Shown: in pieces, positions 31,969 through 40,331 of the stretch
How the letters are laid out: every line of letters starts with the position of its first letter
Position numbering within the stretch: the stretch's first letter is position 1
Assembly (NCBI GenBank): GCA_964594115.1
Contig: CAZQLD010000007.1
Coordinates: forward strand, 1-53,830
Length of the DNA: 53,830 nucleotides
Direction of reading: 5' to 3'
DNA from: MFWN01 sp964594115
Lineage (GTDB): Archaea; Nanobdellota; Nanobdellia; Pacearchaeales; GW2011-AR1
Translations under genes and position numbers: made by a program
The notes under the pieces: generated by a model
What the model was told of the DNA's origin: nothing
Seen by the model: the letters and a program-made list of their open reading frames with translations, nothing else
Database searches by the model: none

Positions 31969-33501
31969 TTACTTTATTGACTTTCTAAGCTCCCCCATTG
32001 TAATATCTCTTATATGGCTTGCTGACCATAAAGGCAAAATTCCTACGTTTTCTTTTGATATTAAAGATGCTGGGATATCGGAATATCCGTGTGGATTTGT
32101 ATAAAATAAATGAACTCTATGGAGATTTGGTATCTTAGAAACATAATTATGAAATTCTTCTAAATTGTTAATTACCATATCAGAGATTACACTTATATCC
32201 ATATACTCTTCATTTCTAATTATTTTTTCTATAATTGAAGGATTAAAAGTTGTTCCTCCATTTTGATATGTTCTTATTTTTTGATGGATTTTTTCTTTAT
32301 TTCTAGAAGGTTTTAGAACAATGTCTGAAGCTGAAAAATTGTAAACAGCAACACTAGAATTATTATCAATATAAGCATTAGCAATAACAGTTCCTCCTAA
32401 AACCGAGGCTGAGATATTCTCATCTGGATTTATCATACTTTCTGAAGAATCTATAACAATCAAACTATTTGGAGTCCCAAAATTTTCTTCCATAACTTCT
32501 CCTTGTTTCTTAACCCATTTTTGAGTTACTCCTGGTAAAATTCCTGGACTTGAAAAACAATCTAAATCATCTATAGTATCTCCCATACTAAATTCTTTAT
32601 GAGAATAAGGGTATAATCCTCCATTTTTTCTCATTTTCCTTTGTCTTATTGGTATAGAATAATTCTCAGCTAAAGCAGAGTAAAAATTTCCTGCAATAAT
32701 CAAATTTCCTTTTTCTGTTCCTGCCCCCAAAACTTCTTTTACTGTTTTTTCAAATTTTCCTGGTTGAGACTCTCTTGCAAATTGTTTAACTCCTTCTCTT
32801 ATCTGGTTTTCAGAAAAAATTGATGCTAGATTAGGATCTGCCCCTTCTCTGATTCCCCCTTCTCCATTTCCTCCTTCCTCTTGCCCTTCTAAATCCTCTA
32901 AATATTCCCTTGTATTTTTAATAAACTTTCTTAAATTTTGCTCTTGTTTTTCTTTATTTAAGTAATTTAGTTTAGATAATTTTCGTATTAAACATTTTTC
33001 TTTGAAATTTAATTTTATTTCCAAATCCTGATTCCATAATTTCTGATAAATTCCAAAAGCAAGTTTCTCTAGACCCTCTACTTCTTTACTTGTAGCCCTT
33101 AAACTAGGAATAAGTGTGTTATATCCCCTATTTGCAAGAAGATTAAGATTATTTTGAATATTAGTAAAAGTTCCTCTTGCTACCTGGGCTTGCTGTTTAT
33201 TTAAACTTTCCCTTGCAACTTTATGTAATTTAAGTAAATTTAGGATACTCCCAGGATAATCTGCAAAATGCCCTACTTCATGACCTAGCATGGCATTTAA
33301 AATAACCTTCTCCTCACAACCTTCTTGTGCAAGTTTTTTAACATAATCTGGATTAATGTCAATTTGTAAATTATTAAAGCTAAATCTTCCATTTGCAATT
33401 TCTTTTGTTAGTCTTGGAGGGGGTAGTTGGGGATAATAAAAGTCCTCTCTAATTTTCCCCCATTCTTTTTTCATTATTTCGTGCAATTTTCCACTTTCCA
33501 T
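31969..33501 (-). CDS. zincin-VWA protein (DUF2201-like layout)
   Basis: A 510-residue protein with two recognisable parts. Near the N-terminus, NAMLGHEVGHFADYPG (69-84) carries the zinc-peptidase motif HEVGH (74-78) followed by a plausible third ligand. An acidic, Gly-rich linker lies at about 203-222. The C-terminal von Willebrand A domain has the MIDAS set: DSSES (351-355), the Thr in GGTTF (415-419) and Asp441 in VISDM. Metallopeptidase-plus-VWA proteins of this kind are partnered by MoxR AAA ATPases, and one is encoded in this operon at 35970. No signal peptide, so it acts in the cytoplasm. Confidence 0.83.
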   Translation of the reverse strand: MESGKLHEIMKKEWGKIREDFYYPQLPPPRLTKEIANGRFSFNNLQIDINPDYVKKLAQEGCEEKVILNAMLGHEVGHFADYPGSILNLLKLHKVARESLNKQQAQVARGTFTNIQNNLNLLANRGYNTLIPSLRATSKEVEGLEKLAFGIYQKLWNQDLEIKLNFKEKCLIRKLSKLNYLNKEKQEQNLRKFIKNTREYLEDLEGQEEGGNGEGGIREGADPNLASIFSENQIREGVKQFARESQPGKFEKTVKEVLGAGTEKGNLIIAGNFYSALAENYSIPIRQRKMRKNGGLYPYSHKEFSMGDTIDDLDCFSSPGILPGVTQKWVKKQGEVMEENFGTPNSLIVIDSSESMINPDENISASVLGGTVIANAYIDNNSSVAVYNFSASDIVLKPSRNKEKIHQKIRTYQNGGTTFNPSIIEKIIRNEEYMDISVISDMVINNLEEFHNYVSKIPNLHRVHLFYTNPHGYSDIPASLISKENVGILPLWSASHIRDITMGELRKSIK

Positions 33502-33502
33502 T

Positions 33503-34537
33503 TTAAGCAGTTATTTTTTCTAAAATCCCTCCAATATATTTTTTAGAATTTCCAAGAAGTTTTGCAAGAGCAAAGAGGTTGTCTCGAGCATTAGAACCTT
33601 TTAAAGATTCTACATAACTAATTGCATTATCTCTATACTTTTCTATTAAATCCGCTGTGGCATTCATTGCTCCAGATTCTACTAATAATTCTGTAAGTCT
33701 AGAAAAATCTCCTTCACCTATCGCACTTCTTACTTTTTCTCCACAACCATTATTAAAAGCATAAACTATAGGATAAGTTAAAATCCCTTTTCTAATATCT
33801 TCATAAGAATTTCTTGATAAGCTTTGTGACCTGCTTCCAATAACTTCTTGAGGAATTAAATCCATTAAGTCATTTCTTATCTGGCATGCAATGCCATAAT
33901 TTCTGCCAAAATTTTTAAGAGCATCTTTGTCACTTTCTGAAGATTTTCCGAATATAGAACAAATTTCAGAAATTTTTTCAGCAGCTACGCCAGCAATAAA
34001 ATAACATCTTTCTAAATAAGAATTCTCACTAAAATCTCCTGTATTTTCATTTTCATCCTGGCCCAAATAAATAGTTTTTAATGTTTCATTCCATAGCCTA
34101 CATACGTCTTCTTTATCTTTTCCTTCTAACTCTGAATTTAATAATATTTCATTAGAAAGTGTATATTGGATAAGGCCTGCAATAATAGCTTTATTTAACC
34201 CATATTTTCTTACAGTACTTGAATCTCCTTCTCTTACTTCTTGATTATCTAAGATATCGTCAATAACATAACAAGAACTTGTTCCTAACTCAAAAGCACT
34301 AAGAACAGGAACTATCTCTTCCCAATTTTTCCCACCTACTGCTTCAAATGCTAGTCTTCCTAAAGTTGGTAAAAGCTTAGGTTTTCCTCTTTTCATTCCG
34401 CACCTTAATGTTGGGAGATGCTTAACAACTTCTCCAAAACCCTGAACATACTCTAAAGTATAAGAATCTACTTTTCTTGCTGTTTCTTTCATATAAGCAA
34501 AAATATCTACTTTTTTCTCAAGGTTTTTTTGTGCCAT
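33503..34537 (-). CDS. trans-polyprenyl diphosphate synthase family protein
   Basis: A 344-residue all-helical prenyl synthase. The first Asp-rich motif is DDILD (93-97) and the second is NDLMD (222-226); both magnesium sites look functional. The GKPKLLP stretch (51-57) replaces the basic GGKRxRP loop, and EGDSSTVRKYG follows the first motif. It could make a prenyl diphosphate chain or, given the changed basic loop, act as a related terpenoid enzyme. It overlaps the 3' end of the radical SAM gene by 20 bases, which is unusual company for an isoprenoid enzyme and hints at prenyl-tailoring of a cofactor, peptide or lipid. Confidence 0.87.
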   Translation of the reverse strand: MAQKNLEKKVDIFAYMKETARKVDSYTLEYVQGFGEVVKHLPTLRCGMKRGKPKLLPTLGRLAFEAVGGKNWEEIVPVLSAFELGTSSCYVIDDILDNQEVREGDSSTVRKYGLNKAIIAGLIQYTLSNEILLNSELEGKDKEDVCRLWNETLKTIYLGQDENENTGDFSENSYLERCYFIAGVAAEKISEICSIFGKSSESDKDALKNFGRNYGIACQIRNDLMDLIPQEVIGSRSQSLSRNSYEDIRKGILTYPIVYAFNNGCGEKVRSAIGEGDFSRLTELLVESGAMNATADLIEKYRDNAISYVESLKGSNARDNLFALAKLLGNSKKYIGGILEKITA

Positions 34538-35561
34538 TTTTCAAAAAATCTAAATTTTTACATGCAGGGTCTTCTGCTAGAAAATTTCCTGAACGATAAT
34601 AAGCTCTAGATCTACATCCCCCACAATTTTCTTTAACTTGACAGGATCCACAATATCCTTCTAAATTGCTTCTATCTCTAAGCTGGTGTAAAACAGAAGA
34701 ATTTGCAATAATATCTTTAAATCTTTCTTCTCTGACATTTCCCACTTTTAAATCTGGCAAAAAAGTACAAGGAGTAACATCTCCATTTGGTTGTATAGCA
34801 TACATGTCAAATCCTGCCTGACATCCAATAATAATTTCTTTTTTATTTTTCTTACTTAGGCCTTTAGAATTATTTTGTGAGCTTCTATAAAGGGAATATT
34901 TTGCATCAAAGCACCATACTCTTGGGTTGGTATTAGAATTTTCGTAAGCAACTTGAAATATCTCTGTTCTTTGTTCATGAGTAAGATCTTCATGGGGCAT
35001 ACTCTTAGCTCTCCCAATAAGCCTAAAATCAATTAATTCTATTTCATTAACTTTCAGGCTTTTACCAAATTTAATTAGATCTTCTAATTCACCAAAGTTT
35101 CTTTGTGAGAGAGGTATGCTTAACTCAGCTTTTATTTTCTTTTTTCTGAGATTTTTTATTCCTTCTACTACTTTTTCAAAACTTCCTTTTCTCCCCCGAA
35201 CTTTGTCATGTAACTCTGACTTTGTACTATAAAGGCTCACATTAACAATTCCCACTCCTAAATCAGATAATTTTTCAACATTTTCCTCATTAAGAAGAAA
35301 TCCATTTGTTCCCACACAAATAGGTATCTTTTGAGTAGCGTATTTTAAGACCTCCCAGAAATCATCTGCCATCATTGGCTCTCCTCCACTAATTCCAACC
35401 ATTCTTGGTTCAACTTCTTCTAATTGATCTACTAAAACTATTTTCTCATAAGTAGTTAACTCATCTTCTTGTTTAGAGCCAGCATCCTGAGAACAATAAT
35501 CACAATGTAGATTACATTCATTAGTAAAATGCCATACAAGAAAAGGAAATTTGCTTTCCAT
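34518..35561 (-). CDS. radical SAM enzyme with SPASM domain
   Basis: A 347-residue protein. Cys16, Cys20 and Cys23 (CNLHCDYC) bind the SAM cluster and GGEP (59-62) follows. The C-terminal SPASM region has seven cysteines (247, 265, 304, 307, 313, 316, 334), enough for two auxiliary 4Fe-4S clusters, and the typical GGCRSRAYYRSGNFLAEDPAC. The closest families in style are PqqE/AhbC/NirJ-like and peptide-modifying enzymes. The 134-residue protein encoded two bases upstream could be a substrate. Overlaps the prenyl synthase gene downstream. Reaction and substrate are not known. Confidence 0.9.
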   Translation of the reverse strand: MESKFPFLVWHFTNECNLHCDYCSQDAGSKQEDELTTYEKIVLVDQLEEVEPRMVGISGGEPMMADDFWEVLKYATQKIPICVGTNGFLLNEENVEKLSDLGVGIVNVSLYSTKSELHDKVRGRKGSFEKVVEGIKNLRKKKIKAELSIPLSQRNFGELEDLIKFGKSLKVNEIELIDFRLIGRAKSMPHEDLTHEQRTEIFQVAYENSNTNPRVWCFDAKYSLYRSSQNNSKGLSKKNKKEIIIGCQAGFDMYAIQPNGDVTPCTFLPDLKVGNVREERFKDIIANSSVLHQLRDRSNLEGYCGSCQVKENCGGCRSRAYYRSGNFLAEDPACKNLDFLKNGTKKP

Positions 35562-35563
35562 TT

Positions 35564-35968
35564 TTAGAACCCCCTATCTACCTTCACTTCAGATACTACT
35601 TTTTCTAAATCTTTTTTCTTTGCTTTAATATCTTTCTCTCTTCTTTCCCTTGAACCAAATTCATTCTTATAATGAAAGCCTCTTCCATCAGCTGTTTTTC
35701 CATCAATATTAATTGTGTAATAAGTAGAACCCCCACTACAACCAGAAGTTTCATATGACCCTAATTGAATTACTGATTTATTTTTTTCTATAGCATTGCT
35801 ATGCTCAGTAAAATAATCAGGAAGTTTAACAGATTTCCTTGATGTATCAGCTTTTTTTGATTTATTTTGCTTCTTAATTTTTCTTGATATTTCTTCATCT
35901 AGCTCAGCACCAGAATTATAAGTTAACTCAGCTAACTTCAATAAGTTTGAATTAATTTCTTTTGCCAT
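35564..35968 (-). CDS. hypothetical Lys-rich protein, possible radical SAM substrate
   Basis: A 134-residue soluble protein. The N-terminal part is helical, then a Lys/Ser-rich linker, then GSYETSGCSGGSTYY (70-84) with the only cysteine (Cys77) in a Gly/Ser/Tyr setting, then strands (TINIDGKTADG) and a charged helical tail. I know no family. Its position immediately before a SPASM enzyme and the isolated Cys-Gly-Gly segment make it a candidate substrate or carrier, though it lacks a leader-core peptide layout. Confidence 0.6.
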   Translation of the reverse strand: MAKEINSNLLKLAELTYNSGAELDEEISRKIKKQNKSKKADTSRKSVKLPDYFTEHSNAIEKNKSVIQLGSYETSGCSGGSTYYTINIDGKTADGRGFHYKNEFGSRERREKDIKAKKKDLEKVVSEVKVDRGF

Positions 35969-35969
35969 T

Positions 35970-37319
35970 TTATTTTAATTCTCCTTGCAAATCTAGAAAT
36001 ATTGGGTGCCCTTTTCCACTAGAAGCATATGTTTCAGCTGCTTTTCTAGCTTTTTCTAACTTTCCTTTTTGTATAAAACTCATAACTGTTTGATAGTTTT
36101 TACTGCTTTCTAAAACTCTTTTTTTAACTCCAGAGATTTCGTCAGTTCCCTCCCTAAGAAGTGTTTTAACTGCATGCAAGGCCAAAGGATCTTCTCTAGT
36201 ATCATCTTTAAATTTATTGATGGTCTCTTCAGTTAATCTTATTCTGTGCCATAAAGCATAAGGTGCAACTGTTAAAACATGCTCTAAATTAGCCTGCTTT
36301 TTACCTTGCAACCATGCTAAAGCTTTAGAATATCTAACTATGCTTTTATCTAATCTTCTACTCCCACTCCCTTTAACTAAATTATATAAATAATGGCCTT
36401 CCTCTGAGCTTATTGGGTCATTACTTCTTTTTTGACCATATTTTGGGTGTTGATTAAGTTCTGAAATTAAAAATCCTAAATAAGTAACAGCATCTCCATC
36501 TAAACCAGTAGATTCAATCTCTTTATCCACAGCAACTAATTCCTGTTCTGTCAAGGTATCCAAATTCCTCTTTTTTAATTCAGCTCCAAAACTATCAGAA
36601 AGTTTTTTTAAACCAGGTGAAATTTCTTCATAAGGTTTTTTAGAATTTAATAAATCTAAAATTTCTCTAGATATTTTAGGATCTTTTAAAATCCCCTCTT
36701 TCCCATTATTCCAACTATTGCTAATAGCAATAGCATTTGATACTCCTGGAAACTTGCTTTCAGTTGCTACATCAAATCTATCTAACAATGGAGGAATTAG
36801 AGTATTGCTTCCTCTATCTTCATAGTTACAAGTTGCAAAAAAAGGCTGTCTTCCTTGGGCAATATGGCTATTCAAATAACCCCACTCTCCCCTATCTACA
36901 CCATCTAATAACATTGATTGATTTGATTCTGGAATTCTATTAAACTCATCAACAAGTTTTGGTTGGATTAAAACAAAATTCTGCCAAATAACTTCTTCTT
37001 GACCTTGATGCATTCTACCATAATCAGGTCTTCCAACTGTCTTCTCCTGAGTTAATTGCGGATTCCCCCTAATAACAGATCTTCTAACAATATCTATAGG
37101 AATATTATGAAAAACGCTATGTAAGTATTCAGCAGAAGTTGTCTTTCCTCCACCATATTCTCCAAATAAAATCTGGTTTCCTTTATTAAGCTCTGTTAAT
37201 ACTCCAAAAAGAAGAGATGAACTAAACTTCTCTCCACCAACAGATAAATCATCCCTACATAGGTAAAAATCATTTTTTATTACCCCATACAAACATAGAA
37301 CTTTATTTTGCAATGCCAT
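35970..37319 (-). CDS. MoxR-type AAA ATPase
   Basis: A 449-residue protein from ATG 37319, preceded by GGAG; a longer TTG-initiated frame overlaps the previous gene and is rejected. Walker A GEYGGGKT (53-60), Walker B LVDEF (122-126), and ATCNYEDRGSNTLIPPLLDRFDV (162-184) with sensor 1 and the arginine finger region identify a MoxR-family ATPase. The C-terminal helical lid is long. MoxR proteins remodel partner complexes together with VWA-domain proteins; the zincin-VWA protein at 31969 is the obvious partner. Four bases separate it from the upstream gene. Confidence 0.9.
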   Translation of the reverse strand: MALQNKVLCLYGVIKNDFYLCRDDLSVGGEKFSSSLLFGVLTELNKGNQILFGEYGGGKTTSAEYLHSVFHNIPIDIVRRSVIRGNPQLTQEKTVGRPDYGRMHQGQEEVIWQNFVLIQPKLVDEFNRIPESNQSMLLDGVDRGEWGYLNSHIAQGRQPFFATCNYEDRGSNTLIPPLLDRFDVATESKFPGVSNAIAISNSWNNGKEGILKDPKISREILDLLNSKKPYEEISPGLKKLSDSFGAELKKRNLDTLTEQELVAVDKEIESTGLDGDAVTYLGFLISELNQHPKYGQKRSNDPISSEEGHYLYNLVKGSGSRRLDKSIVRYSKALAWLQGKKQANLEHVLTVAPYALWHRIRLTEETINKFKDDTREDPLALHAVKTLLREGTDEISGVKKRVLESSKNYQTVMSFIQKGKLEKARKAAETYASSGKGHPIFLDLQGELK

Positions 37320-37323
37320 TTTC

Positions 37324-37926
37324 CTACTCCTTCTTAGCTGATTTTTGGGAAGCAATGTAATCAGTTAGGTCTTGACATTTTGTTGCAGCATACAGGAGCT
37401 CGGCGTTTACTTCTGGACGAACTTTACCAAGATTTTCTTTATCCAAATCTACCAATGTTTCACATTTAGAATCTATTTCTGCCACAAGTTCTTTAATTCT
37501 TTCTTCTAATGTTTCGTCTAAACTTACGTAAGCTGCTCGTAGAGATGCCATAGTTGCTACAGAAAGTTGTCCTTCATGATACGCTTTTGCTTTAATTGCT
37601 TGGATGTTTTGTCTTGGTATTTTCCCCTTATATTTAATTATATCAAAATTAGTGAATAATGTTCTCACATCTGGATTAATAGGTTCTCCTAGCTCTGATG
37701 AAGTTTGTAATACATAACCAATTGCACCTTCTTTTGGTAATTCTGAAGCACGATCTGTAATTGTCTTTTTTATTCCGGCAAGGTCAACACCATCCTTATA
37801 TGCATCACGATTTTTTGTTCGTGTTTGGATATTAGCTATTCCACCAATGATCTCAATGGGTTCTCCTGAATCTTCAATGACAAAACCCTTATCTGGGGTT
37901 AAAATAATTTTTTTCAAATTTTCCAT
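37324..37926 (-). CDS. hypothetical protein of the MoxR operon
   Basis: A 200-residue soluble protein that I do not recognise. The N-terminal half has beta strands (KIILTPDKGFVIED, IEIIGGIANI) and the C-terminal half is helical with EERIKELVAEIDSKCETL. There is no signal peptide or membrane segment. It lies four bases upstream of the MoxR gene and two bases downstream of the 37929 gene, so it is part of the same translational chain. A structural or adaptor role is possible but unsupported. Confidence 0.6.
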   Translation of the reverse strand: MENLKKIILTPDKGFVIEDSGEPIEIIGGIANIQTRTKNRDAYKDGVDLAGIKKTITDRASELPKEGAIGYVLQTSSELGEPINPDVRTLFTNFDIIKYKGKIPRQNIQAIKAKAYHEGQLSVATMASLRAAYVSLDETLEERIKELVAEIDSKCETLVDLDKENLGKVRPEVNAELLYAATKCQDLTDYIASQKSAKKE

Positions 37927-37928
37927 TT

Positions 37929-38267
37929 TTACAATCCAGCCTCCTTGGCTTTTCTATTATATTTTTCATATTTATCTGAAAAATTTCTAATTAAGGGTCG
38001 CTTACTTGTACGGACATAAACATTTCCTACAGGATTTCCAAGATTCATTGCAACATAACTAGAAATGTAAAGTGTTTGAACTTCAAATCTTCCAAGAGTC
38101 TTAAAATGACGGGATGCTATGGTGTCCTTATAAATAACAAGTTCTTCTCTTCCATCAAAATTTAAAATATCTCTTACCTTAGAAGAACTTGGAAATTTGA
38201 CAACACAATCTAAGGTTTTTGCTTGTCGTATCTTTGATTCTGCTATTTTTTTAGTTTTTTTTGCCAT
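37929..38267 (-). CDS. hypothetical basic protein
   Basis: A 112-residue basic protein with Lys-rich ends and a beta-rich centre (DCVVKFPSS, EELVIYKDT, RFEVQTLYISSYVAMNLG, NVYVRTSKRP). The composition would suit a nucleic-acid-binding or ribosomal-like fold, but no family is recognised. It is embedded in the operon, two bases from the next gene and 14 bases from the previous one. Confidence 0.55.
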   Translation of the reverse strand: MAKKTKKIAESKIRQAKTLDCVVKFPSSSKVRDILNFDGREELVIYKDTIASRHFKTLGRFEVQTLYISSYVAMNLGNPVGNVYVRTSKRPLIRNFSDKYEKYNRKAKEAGL

Positions 38268-38281
38268 TTTACTTTCTTATT

Positions 38282-38575
38282 TTAGAATATCCCTGCTTTT
38301 TCTTGCAAAGATTGTGGTGTTCCTTTTTTTCTGAATAATTTTACTAATTTGCCTATTTTTTGTGGAAGGTTATATCCAGGGCATTGTTTAGCCAATCTTT
38401 CATTATAAATCTTAGAACCGAAACTAACACTATGTCCACTTATATTCTCTCCATCAAGTTCAAAAGGTTCATTATCTTTAATTTCTGGCGCTGCTACACA
38501 AGGATTTTTAGTCAAAGTACAATACCAACTATTTTTCCTTGGACTTGTATATGCGCAACCTGGTGTTCGACACAT
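38282..38575 (-). CDS. small cysteine-containing protein
   Basis: A 97-residue protein with Cys at 2, 7, 19, 26 and 65. CRTPGC and YCTLTKNPC make two short pairs in the first 26 residues and KQCPGY gives a fifth cysteine. This could bind zinc or an Fe-S cluster. The middle is acidic and the C-terminus is a basic helix. Unrecognised family. It sits one base downstream of the 38577 gene. Confidence 0.6.
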   Translation of the reverse strand: MCRTPGCAYTSPRKNSWYCTLTKNPCVAAPEIKDNEPFELDGENISGHSVSFGSKIYNERLAKQCPGYNLPQKIGKLVKLFRKKGTPQSLQEKAGIF

Positions 38576-38576
38576 T

Positions 38577-38945
38577 TTACTCCTCTCTTGCAGGCTTTAG
38601 ATGTACAATATATTTATTTTCTTCAATCCATACATGATGTAAAGGTTTATTTTCAAAATAAGTAACAGAGAAATGGGGAGTTACTCCTGCAGCGTATTCT
38701 TCAAAGGAAGCAGAAGAATCATATTTTAAAGAAGGCATTTTTTGAACTATGGGAGAAATTTCAGTTACATTTTGGTTGTTAGAGGAATAGCTTACTAAGA
38801 CCTCAAGAAAAGTGTTCATTCTAATAGGTTCTCCTGTTGAATCTACAACCTGGCAATGCTCACTAAATAATTCTAGTCTTTCAGTTAAATCTTTCAATTC
38901 ATTTTCATTATTTACTTTAAAAATTCCTTTAAATTTCACTGTCAT
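38577..38945 (-). CDS. hypothetical protein of the 9-kb operon
   Basis: A 122-residue soluble protein. It begins with a strand and a helix (TVKFKGIFKV, NELKDLTERLELF) and continues with VDSTGEPIRMNTFLEVLVSY and HFSVTYF strands, ending HHVWIEENKYIVHLKPAREE. I do not recognise a family. Two bases separate it from the upstream helical protein gene and one base from the downstream one. Confidence 0.55.
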   Translation of the reverse strand: MTVKFKGIFKVNNENELKDLTERLELFSEHCQVVDSTGEPIRMNTFLEVLVSYSSNNQNVTEISPIVQKMPSLKYDSSASFEEYAAGVTPHFSVTYFENKPLHHVWIEENKYIVHLKPAREE

Positions 38946-38947
38946 TT

Positions 38948-39298
38948 TTATCTCTTCAAATATTTACGCAAATTTTCCCAAAAAGAAGGTTTAGAATATT
39001 TTCTTTTTCTTTTTTCTATTTCTGATAATAAAAATTCTCTTGCAGAATCTACTTCTAAAGGACCAAATTGAAAACCAACATAATTTGCTTTGCTAAAATA
39101 ATGTTCATGATACACTTCAAAAGCTTCTTGAGGTTTAGGAAATTTATTACCATAATTATTCCAAAAAGAGTAATCTAAACCAAGTTTATATTTTCTTAAA
39201 GATTCTAGTTTTTCTTCTCTAGATAATTTTCTTAGGTCTCTATCAAGACTTCTCAAAGCATATTCAAGATAAGGTGCTGGTTTCAATTTTTTCGCCAT
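38948..39298 (-). CDS. helical protein, paralogue of the 24753 gene (module B copy)
   Basis: A 116-residue soluble protein homologous to the 120-residue protein at 24753. Shared parts are PYLEYALRSLDRDLRKL near the N-terminus and FGPLEVDSAREFLLSEIEKRKRKYSK near 83-108. The second stretch is the best-conserved part and may be the functional surface. A role is unknown. It lies one base downstream of the 39300 gene. Confidence 0.75.
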   Translation of the reverse strand: MAKKLKPAPYLEYALRSLDRDLRKLSREEKLESLRKYKLGLDYSFWNNYGNKFPKPQEAFEVYHEHYFSKANYVGFQFGPLEVDSAREFLLSEIEKRKRKYSKPSFWENLRKYLKR

Positions 39299-39299
39299 T

Positions 39300-39593
39300 T
39301 TATTTTCCTTCTTCTAATTTATTTACTTCAGCCTGTCTCTTTAATAACTCATAAACATAAACCCCTGCGAGATAAGTCGCAAATCTATCACTACAATATT
39401 CATCTGCAAATCTGTCTAATGCTTTTGTAACTTGGGGATTTGTTGAGGAAAGGTGTCCTGTTAACCTTTCTATATTCTTTAGGACTGATTCGAAACCCTC
39501 TCTGTCAAACTGTTCATTATCTCTAAAAAATAAGTCAATTGTGTCCTGTGCCAGTACAGGCAAGCCCTCTGGTGTGTATCTTTCATTTTTCAT
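39300..39593 (-). CDS. small helical hypothetical protein
   Basis: A 97-residue protein from ATG 39593, chosen because GAGG lies three bases upstream; a GTG at 39602 is an alternative. It is acidic and helical (ESVLKNIERLTGHL, TKALDRFADEYCSDRF, VYVYELLKRQAEVNKLEE). No family is recognised. It starts just after the stop of the beta-barrel-like lipoprotein gene, in the place where module A has further barrel genes. Confidence 0.55.
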   Translation of the reverse strand: MKNERYTPEGLPVLAQDTIDLFFRDNEQFDREGFESVLKNIERLTGHLSSTNPQVTKALDRFADEYCSDRFATYLAGVYVYELLKRQAEVNKLEEGK

Positions 39594-39602
39594 TTTCCTC
39601 AC

Positions 39603-40331
39603 CTAAAATTTATAGCCAAGACTAACGCCACCCCATGTTTTATCTTTGATAAAATCTTCTTGGCTGTATTGTTTATTTACAGAAATATTCAGATTCCAGT
39701 TTCCTTTATTGAGTCCAAGAGAAACTCCAGGAGTAACCTGGGTATGGCCTGTTTTTCCATAGTAATTCTCTATGACCGAAGTGCTTAGACTAGGGGTTAA
39801 TGAAATATCGGTTTTTCCTAGTTTTCCTATTGGAAATTTTTTTGAAATTCTCCAGTAATATCTATTTCCACTTTTAGGGGTTGTTTTAGTTGGGAGTAAA
39901 TGTGTTAATTCAAAGTCTAAATCAAATTTTCCAGAATAATGGGCTCCAGCTTTCAAAACACTATCATAATCTCCAAAAGTTCCAGAAGGGTAGCCCCAAT
40001 ATTCATATCCTCCTCTTATAGAAAATCTATCTGTTATAGGCAAAGAATGGCTTATTCCAAAATCCCTCTCATTAAAAGCACTTTCTTCATATGAATAATT
40101 CTGCCATACAAATCCAGAGAACATATCATTAAAATTTACATTAATTAAGTCTTGTCTAACCTGTCCTTCAACCATTACACCATGTTTTGCAACATAATCT
40201 GAAACAAGGGCGGTTTCAACATAAATATCTGGCTTTTTCATATTATTAAAACAGCCAGAAACTGCTCCTAATAAAGCAGCTAGTCCGGTTATAGCTGCTT
40301 GTTTTATTCTTGAACTCCATTGGTTTTTCAT
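39603..40331 (-). CDS. beta-barrel-like lipoprotein, module B copy
   Basis: A 242-residue protein. SSRIKQAAITGLAALLGAVSGC is a good lipoprotein signal with lipobox VSGC (about 24-27). Then YVETALVSDYV opens the mature part and amphipathic strands continue to the end WGGVSLGYKF, with a terminal Phe. It is a paralogue of the protein at 26934 along the whole length: ISKKFPIGKLG, HTQVTPGVSLGLNKGNWNLN and the last strand correspond. Bacterial proteins with the same start and end are outer-membrane barrels. It is coupled to the AbrB-like gene upstream (ATGA overlap). Confidence 0.75.
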   Translation of the reverse strand: MKNQWSSRIKQAAITGLAALLGAVSGCFNNMKKPDIYVETALVSDYVAKHGVMVEGQVRQDLINVNFNDMFSGFVWQNYSYEESAFNERDFGISHSLPITDRFSIRGGYEYWGYPSGTFGDYDSVLKAGAHYSGKFDLDFELTHLLPTKTTPKSGNRYYWRISKKFPIGKLGKTDISLTPSLSTSVIENYYGKTGHTQVTPGVSLGLNKGNWNLNISVNKQYSQEDFIKDKTWGGVSLGYKF

